Assembly (NCBI GenBank): GCA_012514535.1 | Contig: JAAZAA010000160.1 | Span: forward strand, 1 to 36,461 | Direction of reading: 5' to 3' | Origin: Myxococcales bacterium | GTDB taxonomy: Bacteria > Myxococcota_A > Polyangia > Polyangiales > Polyangiaceae | DNA length: 36,461 nt | Shown here: in pieces, positions 1 through 8,350 of the stretch | Position numbering within the stretch: the first letter of the stretch is position 1 | How the letters are laid out: the number at the start of each line of letters is the position of its first letter | Program-made: the position numbers and the translations under genes | The notes under the pieces: model-generated | What the model was told of the DNA's origin: nothing | Databases searched by the model: none | The model's input: the letters and a program-made list of their open reading frames with translations, nothing else

Positions 1-277
1 CGGGGCCCAATTCTCAGGGGAAGGGGCGCTGCGCTCCGGTGCTCAAGTACCCACGTACGTTCACTGCGCCTGCGGCGCTCCCTCGCCAGGGGCGAGGTCC
101 GTAGGCACCTCGGTTCCATGGGGGCTCCGCTCCGGTGCTCGCGAAAGCCTCGCCGCTGGCTATCAGGGGAGCGGCGGAGCTTGACGGGCGGCGCCCGCGC
201 CTAAGGTTTCGGGGATGGCGCTTGCGCTCGAGCTTAGACAGGTAAGCGTCCGGCGAAGAGCAGCGAGTTGCCCTGAT
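1..277. other. Left-edge intergenic DNA with short direct repeats
   Basis: I see no supportable coding region here. A 13-bp direct repeat (cgctccggtgctc) occurs at 32-44 and again at 128-140, and the 8-mer tcagggga occurs at 14-21 and 163-170. The stretch is rich in short inverted GC motifs and contains a self-complementary acgtacgt near 53-60. It lies downstream of the minus-strand methyltransferase stop, so it may hold the 3' end or terminator of that transcript, but no clear hairpin plus T-run is visible. Confidence 0.4.
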
Positions 278-1081
278 CTAAATGGGCAAGCGGCTGGCGA
301 GGCCTGAGCGCCTTCGGGCGCGGCTGGGATCAGAGGTCAGTTTCAAGCCGTCGCCGTCCTGCTCGATCCAGGGCTGCAGTTCGTAGGTTTTTTCGATCTG
401 TACAGCCAAGGAGTTGCCGTGGGATCCGGCTAATGTATTGAATGAGTCGCTGGCCAACTTGCCGACGCGTGATGGCCATTGGCGATCACCGCCGCCAGGA
501 AGGGCGCGGCTGAGTAGGCGACGTACGTGCTCCTGAATGGACCACTCTCGTCGGGCTCTGATTCTTGGTTTGTGAGCTGGGTCTAGCGACCGGACGAGTT
601 TCTCGACCTCTCGCAAGGTCCAGCGATAGACGTGGTTGGGGATGGGCTTGTCGTCGACTCCGCCACCAAGGCCGCCCGCGGAGAGATTGCGGTTGACCTC
701 GTACTCGCCGGCGAGGTTGAGGGCCGCCGCCAAGCGCATCGCGAGAGAATCTTGAGACTCGAAGAAGATGACGGACTTTCGCGCGACTCTGTACATTTCG
801 CACAGTGCCTGGTGCGGCCTGGAGGTGTGATGGAGTCCGGCATGAGCGACCACGTGGTCGTAGGACTCGTCCGGGAACGGTAGGTTTTTTGCGTCGATGA
901 TTTGAGTTCCGGGAAGCTGCGTCGGTTCGAGGTTCGTGAAGTGAGCGTTGGTGAAACCCAACGCGGAGAACACTTCCTTGTCCGTGGTGCCCGCGAAGAC
1001 CACAAGAAACCGATCGTTCTGATCGATTTTGGCGTCAGTGCGTAGTTCGTTCAGGAACCGATAGTAGAGCGTTCGATGCAT
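278..1081 (-). CDS. Class I SAM-dependent methyltransferase
   Basis: The product of about 267 aa has a class I (Methyltransf_11-like) fold: a first strand and loop around [12 protein letters not shown] in the SAM-binding position, followed by [20 protein letters not shown], which matches the motif II/III pattern, and a His-rich segment [12 protein letters not shown]. The acceptor cannot be told from sequence; next to gmd a sugar or glycan substrate is plausible (inference). The reading frame stays open upstream to 1402, but residues above the ATG at 1081 are Arg/Pro-rich antisense gmd sequence, so I chose ATG 1081; a GTG at 1108 is an alternative. It overlaps the 3' end of gmd by 31 nt. GC content, especially over 880-1100, is visibly lower (about 50-60%) than in gmd, which suggests a different origin. 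Confidence 0.75.
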   Translation of the reverse strand: MHRTLYYRFLNELRTDAKIDQNDRFLVVFAGTTDKEVFSALGFTNAHFTNLEPTQLPGTQIIDAKNLPFPDESYDHVVAHAGLHHTSRPHQALCEMYRVARKSVIFFESQDSLAMRLAAALNLAGEYEVNRNLSAGGLGGGVDDKPIPNHVYRWTLREVEKLVRSLDPAHKPRIRARREWSIQEHVRRLLSRALPGGGDRQWPSRVGKLASDSFNTLAGSHGNSLAVQIEKTYELQPWIEQDGDGLKLTSDPSRARRRSGLASRLPI

Positions 1082-2103
1082 GTTGATTCGTGGTTGGTTT
1101 GCCGACACTCCCGCACCGCGAGCTCCTCCCTTGCTAGGCGCAGGTCGCTGTCGACCATCATCTTGATGAGCTCCTCGAAGCCGACCTTCGGCTCCCAGCC
1201 GAGCTCGCGGCGGGCTTTGGTGGCGTCGCCGAGGAGGAGGTCGACCTCGGCGGGGCGATCGTAGCGGGGGTCGTGTTCGACGTACTTTTTGTAGTCGAGG
1301 TCGAGGAGGGCGAAGGTCTTCTCGAGGAACTCGCGGACGCTGTGGGTCTCGCCCGTGGCGATGACGAAGTCGTCGGGCACGTCGGCCTGGAGCATCCGCC
1401 ACATCGCCTCGACGTAGTCGCCTGCGAAGCCCCAGTCGCGCTTGGCGTCGAGGTTGCCGAGGTAGAGCTTGTCCTGGAGGCCCAGCTTGATGCGCGTGGC
1501 GGCCCGCGTGATCTTGCGGGTCACGAAGGTCTCGCCGCGGCGGGGGCTCTCGTGGTTGAAGAGGATGCCGTTCGTCGCGAACATCCCGTAGGCCTCGCGG
1601 TAGTTCTGCGTGATGTAGAACGAGTAGGCCTTCGCGGCGGCGTAGGGGCTGCGCGGATGAAAGGGCGTGAGCTCGGTCTGCGGGACCTCGCGGACCTTGC
1701 CGTAGAGCTCGCTCGAGGAGGCCTGATAGAAGCGCGCCTTCAGGTTCAAGCGACGGATCGCCTCGAGCAGGCGGATCGTGCCGAGACCGGTCACCTCGGC
1801 GGTGTACTCGGGGATGTCGAAGCTCACCCGGACGTGGCTCTGAGCGCCGAGATTGTAGATCTCGTCGGGGCGGACCTCCTCGAGGACCGTCGCGAGCGAG
1901 GAAGCGTCGTTCAGGTCCCCGTAGACCAGGCGGAGCCGCACCTCGGGCTCGTGAGGGTCCTGGTACAGATGATCGATGCGCTCGGTGTTGAAGCTCGAGG
2001 AGCGGCGCACGATGCCCCAGACCTGATAGCCCTTCGAGAGCAGGAGCTCCGCGAGGTACGATCCGTCCTGACCCGTGATGCCTGTGATGAGCGCGCGCGG
2101 CAT
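1051..2103 (-). CDS. gmd: GDP-mannose 4,6-dehydratase
   Basis: This 350-aa cytosolic short-chain dehydrogenase converts GDP-mannose to GDP-4-keto-6-deoxymannose, the precursor of GDP-fucose, GDP-rhamnose and related sugars of surface glycans. The family signature is complete: NADP-binding [12 protein letters not shown] at the N-terminus, [14 protein letters not shown] with the catalytic Ser/Thr region, SPYAAAK carrying the YxxxK pair, [17 protein letters not shown], and [13 protein letters not shown]. The ATG at 2103 gives the GxxGxxG motif at the usual distance. The C-terminus carries about 20 residues (after LAREEL) that do not resemble the usual family ending and lie in lower-GC DNA overlapping the next gene. 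Its reductase partner is not in the window. Confidence 0.95.
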   Translation of the reverse strand: MPRALITGITGQDGSYLAELLLSKGYQVWGIVRRSSSFNTERIDHLYQDPHEPEVRLRLVYGDLNDASSLATVLEEVRPDEIYNLGAQSHVRVSFDIPEYTAEVTGLGTIRLLEAIRRLNLKARFYQASSSELYGKVREVPQTELTPFHPRSPYAAAKAYSFYITQNYREAYGMFATNGILFNHESPRRGETFVTRKITRAATRIKLGLQDKLYLGNLDAKRDWGFAGDYVEAMWRMLQADVPDDFVIATGETHSVREFLEKTFALLDLDYKKYVEHDPRYDRPAEVDLLLGDATKARRELGWEPKVGFEELIKMMVDSDLRLAREELAVRECRQTNHESTCIERSTIGS

Positions 2104-2426
2104 GGGCGGGAACTTAGCCCAGGCCGTCGGGCGAGAACACCGGCGCGCGCCCGTCTGGCGAGGGCACGGCCCCGATCGTTCGAGGACAAGAGCCGCAGAG
2201 GCGAAGAAGAGAGGCCGCCGTAGAGAGCCGCGCGGGATGACCGGAGGCCCCTCGAGGGACGGTGGCTGGTGTGGGTGAGGCGAGGATTAGGCTTCGCGGC
2301 CGGGGGGCGCCGGAGCTGTCGACGAGCAGCCAGCGAGGGGCGCCTGCGGGGCGCGGGGGGGCCCGGGGACGGGCGGCGGGTAGCCGTGACCCCCTCACGA
2401 AATGAGCGTGGTGCGCCGAGCCTGCC
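2104..2426. other. Intergenic region between gmd and the DUF2249 operon
   Basis: This 323-bp gap lies upstream of gmd and downstream of the 2427-7502 minus-strand operon, so it should contain a terminator for the latter and a promoter for gmd. I see GC-rich runs (around 2296-2390) and the short palindrome ccctcgaggg near 2254, but no convincing terminator hairpin, promoter or ORF with protein-like composition. Confidence 0.4.
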
Positions 2427-3338
2427 TCAGAGTCGCTTCACCTCCGCGTGCCACACTTCTGGGCCGTCGCCGATCTTGCGGAAGTCGAAGGTGCCGGGCG
2501 GCTCGCTCTCGTCGAGGGCGTAGTACATGCAGCTCGGGTCGTGATCGAGGGTGATGTGCAGGGTGGCGCCGCGGGGCAGGACGCGGAAGGCCCCGAGGAT
2601 GGTGCCGAGGCGATCCTTCGGTTCGACGTCGCGGACGTCGAGCTCCATCTCGCCCGTCGCGCGGGCGGATCCGCAGCCGACGACGTTCTTGGATGTGAGC
2701 CATTTGTGCCAGCGGGGCAGCTCTTCGGGGCGGCTCGGGGTGAGGACGATGGGGCCGCCATAGCCGCTGAGGGCGAGGTCGACGAACAGGGGGCCCACGC
2801 CGCGGCCGTCCTGATCGCGCTGTTCGGGGCCGCCGCCGTACAGGCGCACCAGGCCGAGGCGCTCGCGCGCCGTGAGGAGCACCGCCCCGGAGACGCCGAG
2901 ATCCTCGCTGCTGGGACGCAGCTCCCAGGCGAGGCCCACGTCGGGGGGCGCGTTCGTCTCTCGGAGGGCCGTGGTCACGGCGAGGACCTGATCGAGGTCC
3001 GTCGCGAAGCCGAGCAGGAGGGTGCCGCCGGCCTCGGTGAAGGTCCGCGCCAGGTCGGTGAGGGAGACGCCCGCGACGATCCCGAGGGGGAGCGACAGGG
3101 GCAGGGACAGGGCGCCGGATAGACGCGCGAGGTCGGCGAGAGGGATCCCGTCCAGGGTTTCGACGCGCAGAGCGACGACCCGGACCCTGGCCGCGGCGAG
3201 GCGCGCGGCCAGGGTGGGGACGTCATCGCCGGGTCCGATGACGAGCTCGATGCCCTCGAGCCCACGGGCTCGACACGCTTCGTCGAAGGTGTCGAGCTCG
3301 CCGCCCGGGGCTGCCGCGGTGCTCAGGGACAGCTTCAT
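2427..3338 (-). CDS. TIM-barrel (sugar isomerase/epimerase-like) protein fused to a DUF2249 domain
   Basis: The 303-aa product has two parts. Residues 1 to about 225 resemble a xylose-isomerase-like/AP-endonuclease-2 TIM barrel: it opens MKLSLST, has alternating hydrophobic strands (GIELVIG, VRVVALRVETLDG, GGTLLLGF, GPIVLTP) and lacks membrane segments. Residues from about 230 to the end (ELDVRDVEPKDR to WHAEVKRL) are a DUF2249 domain with the family's typical LDVRxxxPxxR opening, a central HDP, and the terminal WxxxVxR strand. The ATG at 3338 forms an ATGA overlap with the stop of the upstream DUF2249 gene, implying translational coupling. It is the last gene of the operon led by the sigma54 activator at 7502. 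The reaction is unknown; the fusion partner suggests DUF2249 may serve a small-molecule or redox enzyme, which is inference only. Confidence 0.8.
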   Translation of the reverse strand: MKLSLSTAAAPGGELDTFDEACRARGLEGIELVIGPGDDVPTLAARLAAARVRVVALRVETLDGIPLADLARLSGALSLPLSLPLGIVAGVSLTDLARTFTEAGGTLLLGFATDLDQVLAVTTALRETNAPPDVGLAWELRPSSEDLGVSGAVLLTARERLGLVRLYGGGPEQRDQDGRGVGPLFVDLALSGYGGPIVLTPSRPEELPRWHKWLTSKNVVGCGSARATGEMELDVRDVEPKDRLGTILGAFRVLPRGATLHITLDHDPSCMYYALDESEPPGTFDFRKIGDGPEVWHAEVKRL

Positions 3339-3568
3339 GCCTTGCTCTTCTCGATGAGGACGCGCCAGACGGTGGGACCTTCCTCGACGTAGGTCCACTG
3401 GAACTGCCCGGGGCGGGTCGCCTCGAACTGGCGCCGCAGCGGGAAGGGATCGTGATCGTTGATCAAGGTGAAGCCCTCGCCGGCGCCGAGGGCGTCGAAG
3501 GTGCGGAAGATGGCGGGGTGCTTCTCGCGCGGGGGGACGATGCGGATGTCGAGTTCCAAGTTGGCCAT
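3335..3568 (-). CDS. Stand-alone DUF2249 domain protein
   Basis: This 77-aa protein consists of one DUF2249 domain and nothing else: LELDIRIVPPREKHPAIF, a central LINDHDPFPLRRQFEA, and a terminal WTYVEEGPTVWRVLIEK. The central His-Asp-Pro is shared with the other DUF2249 copies downstream and is the best candidate functional residue cluster. DUF2249 proteins commonly accompany nor genes and hemerythrin-like or MIP18 proteins in other bacteria, but their biochemical role is not established. The gene starts 5 nt after the DUF1858/DUF2249 gene stop, with a purine-rich GGAGAGAG upstream, and its stop overlaps the next start. Confidence 0.9.
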   Translation of the reverse strand: MANLELDIRIVPPREKHPAIFRTFDALGAGEGFTLINDHDPFPLRRQFEATRPGQFQWTYVEEGPTVWRVLIEKSKA

Positions 3569-3573
3569 GGTGG

Positions 3574-4449
3574 CTATCTCTCTCCTTGTCGATCGGGTCG
3601 ATGGCGAATGAACAGCCGAACGAGATCGGTCGACTGCTCGCGGATTTCGTAGACGAAGCCGCGCTCCTCGAGGTGGGGGAGCAAGAACTGCGGCACGCGG
3701 ACGTTGAGCTGCAGGAGCGTCTTGCCGCGGGGCATCGTCTCGAGGAGCTCGAGGGTGCGGACCATCGGCTCGGGGGGCTCGAGGCCGCGCACGTCGAGGA
3801 CGAGGACGTCTTCCGTGTCGTCGTCGCTCTGCGGAGCCTCGAGCGTGTGAGATGATCGGGGGGTGTCGGCGGTGGTCGGGGCCGGCGCCGCGCTGTCCGC
3901 TGCGGCCGTGCCCTCGGCGCGGAAGAACCAGACGCGCCAGTCGTCGGCGGCGATGCGCTCCGTGAAGTGGTCGAAGCCCTTCTTGCGGAACACGCCGTAG
4001 AGCGGCACCGGCTCGAAGATGGCCCGGATCCGCAGCACCACTCCCGGGGAGAGGGAACGCGCCGCCCCCATGATCCGCGCGAAGGGCTCGATGCCCGCGC
4101 GCAGATCTTCGCGTACGTCGACGTCGAGCAGACGCTCCGCCGGGATCGCCGCCAAGGCGGCCGGGAGCGCGGCGGGCTGGGCAGCGGACTCCTCGTGCTC
4201 TGGCGCGGGGCGGGGCGCAGGCGAGGCGGCGGGGAGATCCGCCAGGGCCCCGTTGAGGCGGGCGACGAGGATCGCCGCTTCCAGCCCCGCCATCTGGGCG
4301 GCCTGCTCCACGGTGACCCGGGGGGCCATGTTCTTGCGCAGACCGGGGCTGCGCAGCGCCTCGAAGTTCGGGGTGGCGGCGACGAGGACGTCGAGGAGAC
4401 GTTCGTCGCGCGCCAGCACCGTCGACAGCTTGTCTTCCGCGCGGATCAC
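3574..4449 (-). CDS. DUF1858 plus tandem DUF2249 protein
   Basis: I start this 291-aa protein at GTG 4449, not the longer in-frame start at 4494, because GTG overlaps the TGA of the upstream MIP18 gene by four bases (GTGA), matching the coupling seen between other genes of this operon. Residues 1 to about 65 are a DUF1858-like helical domain ([20 protein letters not shown], later [12 protein letters not shown]). An Ala/Pro linker follows, then two DUF2249 domains: about 100-175 ([20 protein letters not shown] to WRVWFFR) and about 210-285 ([20 protein letters not shown] to DLVRLFIRH), separated by an acidic Ser/Thr-rich linker. DUF1858 is often linked to DUF2249 in nitrogen-oxide gene clusters. 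The function is unknown. Confidence 0.85.
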   Translation of the reverse strand: MIRAEDKLSTVLARDERLLDVLVAATPNFEALRSPGLRKNMAPRVTVEQAAQMAGLEAAILVARLNGALADLPAASPAPRPAPEHEESAAQPAALPAALAAIPAERLLDVDVREDLRAGIEPFARIMGAARSLSPGVVLRIRAIFEPVPLYGVFRKKGFDHFTERIAADDWRVWFFRAEGTAAADSAAPAPTTADTPRSSHTLEAPQSDDDTEDVLVLDVRGLEPPEPMVRTLELLETMPRGKTLLQLNVRVPQFLLPHLEERGFVYEIREQSTDLVRLFIRHRPDRQGER

Positions 4450-4742
4450 AGCGCCCCCTTTCGGACCACGCCCGGGTGCCAGCGGGGATCCCACACGAGG
4501 CTCGGGATCACCTCGCGGACCCCTGGGACGTTGCGGACCGCGTTCACGATCCCATCGGTGATGATGCGCTCCATGGGGCAGCCGGGCGTCGTGAGGGTGA
4601 AGGTCACGTCGACGTCACCGTCCTGGATTTCGACGTCGTAGACGAGGCCGAGGGTCACGATGTCCAGGCCGATCTCCGGATCGATGACCTCGCTCAGGGC
4701 AGCGTAGATCGGGCCGGTGGTGGACAGATCGGTGTCGTTCAT
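4446..4742 (-). CDS. MIP18 family (DUF59) metal-sulfur cluster assembly factor
   Basis: This 98-aa protein matches the MIP18/PaaD/SufT family: [20 protein letters not shown] near the N-terminus, [15 protein letters not shown] with the family's conserved Cys in TPGCP, and a C-terminal [14 protein letters not shown]. Members help load Fe-S clusters into target proteins. Here it sits between the heme-copper-oxidase-like membrane protein and the DUF1858/DUF2249 gene, so a role in metallocentre assembly for the NO-reductase island is the likely reading (inference). ATG 4742 overlaps the preceding stop as ATGA; the longer in-frame start at 4790 would extend into the neighbouring gene. Confidence 0.9.
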   Translation of the reverse strand: MNDTDLSTTGPIYAALSEVIDPEIGLDIVTLGLVYDVEIQDGDVDVTFTLTTPGCPMERIITDGIVNAVRNVPGVREVIPSLVWDPRWHPGVVRKGAL

Positions 4743-6061
4743 GCGGGCTTCCTCGCGGCGATGCGTGCGATGACGATGACCTGGAGCCACGCGCCCGCCG
4801 CGAACACGATCGCGGCGACGCGCGCGAGCAGCTCCGCGCCGAGGGCCGTGGCGACGGCCACACCGGCGAGACCGGAGACGAGCAGGGCGGCGTCGACGTT
4901 CGCCACCCGCTCCGAGAACAGCTCAGAGACCTTCGGCACCCGCTGCTTGCCGAGCAGCGGCCCGTACCGATGGTTCCACACCAGGAACGGGACGATCTTG
5001 TAGTAGTGACCGGCGACGAAGAGGGTGAAGGAGCCGAGCAGCACGACGAAGTACGTCGTGAGCAGGCGGGGCGCGCTCAGGCCGCGGCTGAGGGCGAAGG
5101 GCGCCAGCAGCAGCGCCACGATGAGCCCGAGGACGCCGGCCGCCGCGAGCCGCATCCCCGGGTCGAGGGCGCGGCGCTGGCGATGCTTGAAGAACGACGC
5201 GGCCTGCACGACGAAGGCGATCACGCCGGCTCCGCCGAGCGCCCCCGCCACCGGCACCGCGATGGCCCCGGCGCTCGAGCCGCCCCAGGCGCCGGGCGGC
5301 ACGGCGAGGATCGTGGCGGCGGCGAAGGTGGAGCCGAGGGCGAGCCAGGCGGCGCGCTCGTCCACGCCGTGGCTGAGCAAGAACATCGGCAGGAGCCGGT
5401 GGGCCACCCCGATGACCACCAGGAAGACGACGCCGAGCAGGGCGATGTGCGCGTGGTGGCCGACCGTGGCGAAGCGATCGGTGATGCCGTCGTGGAGACC
5501 GAGGGCGAGCACGAACCCGTAGGCGGGCGTGACCAGCAGGAAGACTGCGGCTCCCGCGAGCGCCCAGTAGGTGAGGCTGCGCTCACGGACCGCCACCAAG
5601 GTCGCGGCGAGGTTCAGCGCGAAGGTGACGAAGGCGACGGTGAGGAGGAGCGCGCCGAGCAGCAGGAGCGATCGGTTCGTCGCGAGGAGCGCTGCGACGA
5701 AGAGGGCGAGGCCGAGGCTCTGCGCCCCGAAGGAGACGTGGGCCAAGGGGAGGAAGCGCAGCGAGCGCCCCACGGCCACCGGCAGGAACTGGCAGAGCAC
5801 CCCGAAGATCGACAGGACGATCCAGCCCAGGGTGAAGAAGTGGACCAGCGCGATGACCCGCGGCACGAAGAACCACCCGCGCGCGAGGTCCGGGGCGAAG
5901 ACGACCAGCCCGAGGGCGCCGAGCCCGTAGCAGACGAGCGCGGCGGCGAAGTGCTGCCCCGCGAGCCAGGGGGGCACCAGCACCGAGGAGGAGAGGCTGG
6001 GGAGGGCGGGCGCCCCGCGAGGGGCGGGCGCGCTCCCGACGCCGAGGGGGAGGGGAAGCAT
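4739..6061 (-). CDS. 12-TM heme-copper-oxidase-subunit-I-like / NnrS-like membrane protein
   Basis: The 440-aa product is almost entirely hydrophobic, with about 12 predicted membrane helices. It has helix-embedded histidines in a pattern like CcoN/NorB relatives and Nnr[10 protein letters not shown] (H37), LVHFFTLGW (H74), [10 protein letters not shown] (H202, H203, H205), VAHRLLPMF (H221) and [16 protein letters not shown] near residue 365. Two of these segments look like internal repeats (LVHFFTLGW...FGVLCQFLP and HHAHIALLG...GVAHRLLP). It lacks the full catalytic set of NorB, so it may bind heme or copper without being a reductase. The gene begins 40 bp after the activator gene with a GAGGTGG ribosome site just upstream of ATG 6061, so it is probably cotranscribed. 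It could be an NO-tolerance or NOR-maturation protein; the exact role is unknown. Confidence 0.75.
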   Translation of the reverse strand: MLPLPLGVGSAPAPRGAPALPSLSSSVLVPPWLAGQHFAAALVCYGLGALGLVVFAPDLARGWFFVPRVIALVHFFTLGWIVLSIFGVLCQFLPVAVGRSLRFLPLAHVSFGAQSLGLALFVAALLATNRSLLLLGALLLTVAFVTFALNLAATLVAVRERSLTYWALAGAAVFLLVTPAYGFVLALGLHDGITDRFATVGHHAHIALLGVVFLVVIGVAHRLLPMFLLSHGVDERAAWLALGSTFAAATILAVPPGAWGGSSAGAIAVPVAGALGGAGVIAFVVQAASFFKHRQRRALDPGMRLAAAGVLGLIVALLLAPFALSRGLSAPRLLTTYFVVLLGSFTLFVAGHYYKIVPFLVWNHRYGPLLGKQRVPKVSELFSERVANVDAALLVSGLAGVAVATALGAELLARVAAIVFAAGAWLQVIVIARIAARKPA

Positions 6062-6101
6062 TCCACCTCACGCCCTTGCACGTAGGATGCCAGGTCGAAG
6101 G

Positions 6102-7502
6102 TCAGGCTCGTCGCCGTGCCTCGTCGAGCTTCCGGTAGAGGGTGCGCTCGGAGATCCCGAGGGCCCGCGCGAGGCTCGCGCGATCCGCGGCGCGCGCCTC
6201 GGCCCAGCGCAGATAGTCCGCCTCGAGCTGCGCGAGCGGGAGGAGCTCCGCGACGGAGAAGGCGCCGTCGTCGGTGCCGCCGCGGCGAGCGCCGTTCGGG
6301 GAAGCGCCCACGGTGAAGGCGCCCTCTGCGAGGGCCCCCTCTTTGAGCGTGTCGGGGCGTCCGGGGATTCGGGAGTCGCTCGTGAGTTCGACGGGGAGGT
6401 GCTCGACGCCGAGCTCGTCGCCGTCCGCGAGCAGGGCCATGCGGTCCACCACGTTGCGGAGCTCGCGCACGTTGCCGGGCCAGTGGTGACGGGTGAGGCG
6501 CGCGAGGGCGTCGCTGGTGAGGCGTTTGCCGGGGTGCTTCTTGGTGAGGAAGCTCTCACAGAGCGCCCCGATGTCGCTGCTCCGTTCGCGGAGGGGCGGG
6601 AGGACCACCGGGAAGGCGTTGATGCGGTAGTAGAGATCCTGGCGGAAGGTGCCCGCCTCCACCATCGCCGCGAGGTCCCGGTGTGTCGCGCAGACGAGGC
6701 GAAAATCCGCGCGGTGAGACTCCGTGCCGCCCACCCTGCGGTACGTCCCCGACTCCAGCAGCCGGAGCAGCTTCACCTGGACGGGCAGAGGCACGTCGCC
6801 GATCTCGTCGAGGAACAACGTCCCGCCCGCGGTCGCGCCCACCAGGCCGCGCTTGGCCTTGTTCGCGCCGGTGAACGCGCCCTGTTCGTAGCCGAAGAGC
6901 TCCGACTCGAAGAGGTTCTCGGGGAGCCCGCTGCACTCCACGGGCATGAACGGCCGGTGGCGGCGTGGGCTCATGCGATGCAGCGCCCGCGCCGCGAGCT
7001 CCTTTCCGGTGCCCGACTCCCCGAGGAGCAGCACCGGCACCTCGCTCGGCGCGGCGCGCTGCAGGAGGCCGAGGGCGCGGAGGAAGCTCGTCGCTCGCCC
7101 CACGAGCTCGCCCTCGTACTCGCGGGCCTCGTCGACCTCCAGGATCCGCTCGAGGAAGTACGCGACGCGGCCCCGATCATCGAGGATCGGCTCGACCTCG
7201 ACGTCGACGTACCGGGGCCCCGTGGCGCCGTGGTGGATGTGGAAGACCCGCTGCCGGCGCCCCGATTCCATCGTCGCCCGCAGCGGGCAGGGCTCGCCGT
7301 TCTGATCGCAGGGCGAGTCGAACTCCCGCGAGGCCGCGTAGCAGGACCTCCCGACGTCCCCGTACTTCTCGCGGTAGGCCGCGTTCGCCGCGAGGATCTC
7401 GTGGTTCATGGCGATGAGGATCGCGGGCTCGGCGACGCGGTCGAGCATCGCCCGCAGGTTGTCGCCGATGGGCGGGGGCTTCTTTCGGACCTGGAGGAGC
7501 AT
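6102..7502 (-). CDS. Sigma54-dependent activator with Cys-containing PAS domain (NorR-like role)
   Basis: This 466-aa protein is an enhancer-binding activator. An N-terminal PAS-like sensor (about 10-130) carries three cysteines, C54, C65 and C72, in a CY...PC...PCPL arrangement. The central AAA+ domain has Walker A GESGTGKE, the sigma54-contacting GAFTGA loop, Walker [12 protein letters not shown] and LRERSSDI. The C-terminal Fis-type helix-turn-helix is [21 protein letters not shown] low-complexity linker (about 375-410) joins AAA+ and HTH. Classical NorR senses NO with a GAF domain and non-heme iron; this one has a PAS instead, so the signal is uncertain, although its place between the two halves of the nor island makes it their likely regulator. 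It heads the operon down to 2427 and is divergent from a sigma54 promoter at 7611-7627. Confidence 0.92.
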   Translation of the reverse strand: MLLQVRKKPPPIGDNLRAMLDRVAEPAILIAMNHEILAANAAYREKYGDVGRSCYAASREFDSPCDQNGEPCPLRATMESGRRQRVFHIHHGATGPRYVDVEVEPILDDRGRVAYFLERILEVDEAREYEGELVGRATSFLRALGLLQRAAPSEVPVLLLGESGTGKELAARALHRMSPRRHRPFMPVECSGLPENLFESELFGYEQGAFTGANKAKRGLVGATAGGTLFLDEIGDVPLPVQVKLLRLLESGTYRRVGGTESHRADFRLVCATHRDLAAMVEAGTFRQDLYYRINAFPVVLPPLRERSSDIGALCESFLTKKHPGKRLTSDALARLTRHHWPGNVRELRNVVDRMALLADGDELGVEHLPVELTSDSRIPGRPDTLKEGALAEGAFTVGASPNGARRGGTDDGAFSVAELLPLAQLEADYLRWAEARAADRASLARALGISERTLYRKLDEARRRA

Positions 7503-7513
7503 CGCCTCGGATA

Positions 7514-7559
7514 TGCCACATCTGACAGGATTGGCATACCGGATGTGTCAGAATTGGCA
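7514..7559. promoter_or_regulatory. Candidate upstream activating sequence (repeated half-sites)
   Basis: Two inverted 14-bp arms are visible, tgccacatctgaca (7514-7527) and tgtcagaattggca (7546-7559), identical in their outer five and inner seven positions when one is reversed. A third copy, tgacaggattggca (7523-7536), is a direct repeat of the right arm at 23-bp spacing, about two helical turns. The array lies about 80-125 bp upstream of the expected start site of the sigma54 promoter at 7611-7627, the usual place for an enhancer bound by a sigma54 activator, and abuts the activator gene's start. Binding by that activator is inference. Confidence 0.65.
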
Positions 7560-7610
7560 GGTGGAGCCCGGAAGGGCGGCCTCCGGGGCCCTCGGACGCC
7601 TTCGCATCAC

Positions 7611-7627
7611 TTGGCACGCGCCTGGCT
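7611..7627 (+). promoter_or_regulatory. Sigma54 (-24/-12) promoter
   Basis: The sequence ttggcacgcgcctggct matches the sigma54 consensus YTGGCACGN4TTGCW with one mismatch in the -12 box (tggct for ttgct). The invariant GG (7613-7614) and GC (7625-7626) are separated by exactly ten bases. Transcription would begin near 7638, about 60 bp before the A-type/rhodanese gene at 7699. The neighbouring sigma54 activator gene and repeated upstream half-sites support function. Confidence 0.8.
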
Positions 7628-7698
7628 AGGCACCTGGGCATGGCCTCTCCAGGGACCGAGGTGTGTTGCGACCGAGATCAGCGCGGGGAGGGCGCGCC

Positions 7699-8298
7699 AT
7701 GAGGGCGCCGCGGGTGACCGTCAGCGAGGGAGCGCTGCGGGCGTTTCGCGAAGCGGCGCACCAGATGAGCGAGGGGGACGTGCTGCGGTTGTCGATCGAC
7801 GCGAAGTTCCACAACGACCTCTTCTTCGCGCCCGTCGAGCCCAAGGACGTCGTGGTCGTCGTCGACGGGCTCCGGATCGCGATGAACCCGCGCACGGCCC
7901 AGCGCGCGGACGGTCTGCACATCGACTACGTCGAGGGGCCGAGCGCCACCGGGTTCAAGCTCGACAACCCGAACGCCTCCAGTCGCATCCAAGGCGTGCG
8001 CCCGGTGGAGGTGGTCCGCATGCTCGAGGCCGGGGAGAGCTTCGAGTTCATCGACGCGCGCCCGGCCGCGGAGCGCGCGAAGGTGAGCATCGTCATGGCG
8101 CGCGCCCTCGACGAGGTCTACGCGGCGGAGCTCGAAGCCGCTCCGCGGGAGAGGAAGCTCGTCCTGCTGGGGCATCACAGCACCGATGGGCGCACCGCCG
8201 CTCGGCCCTTCGAGCAGAAGGGCTTCAAGGAGGTCTGGTACGTGGTCGGGGGCATCGACGCCTGGTCGACGATGGACCCGAGCGTGCCGCGGTACTGA
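7699..8298 (+). CDS. A-type (HesB/IscA-like) domain fused to rhodanese-like domain, both without cysteines
   Basis: The 199-aa protein starts at ATG 7699 behind a ggggaggg ribosome site. Residues about 5-93 form an A-type Fe-S carrier fold of the degenerate kind seen at the N-terminus of NfuA: VTVSEGALRAFREAA, then LHIDYVEGPSATGFKLDNPN, where IscA would have its CxC. Residues about 100-195 are rhodanese-like: FEFIDARPAAER, VLLGHHSTDGRTAA, FKEVWYVVGGIDAW. In active relatives the loop reads CHHGxRS; here Cys is replaced by Gly158 (GHHSTDGR). There is no cysteine anywhere in the protein, so neither cluster binding through the usual thiols nor sulfur transfer is expected. It is the first gene behind the sigma54 promoter, so a scaffold or binding role linked to nitrosative stress is possible (inference). 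Confidence 0.88.
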   Translation: MRAPRVTVSEGALRAFREAAHQMSEGDVLRLSIDAKFHNDLFFAPVEPKDVVVVVDGLRIAMNPRTAQRADGLHIDYVEGPSATGFKLDNPNASSRIQGVRPVEVVRMLEAGESFEFIDARPAAERAKVSIVMARALDEVYAAELEAAPRERKLVLLGHHSTDGRTAARPFEQKGFKEVWYVVGGIDAWSTMDPSVPRY

Positions 8299-8350
8299 CG
8301 CGCCTCCCCAAAGAGCTCCGACCGCAGCTGTCACCGAAAGGGAGTTTCTC

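Noticed and set aside
7504-7517. A GG-N10-GC pair on the minus strand that could be a sigma54 promoter for the activator gene
   Set aside because: The -12 box is poor (aggcg) and transcription would begin inside the coding sequence.
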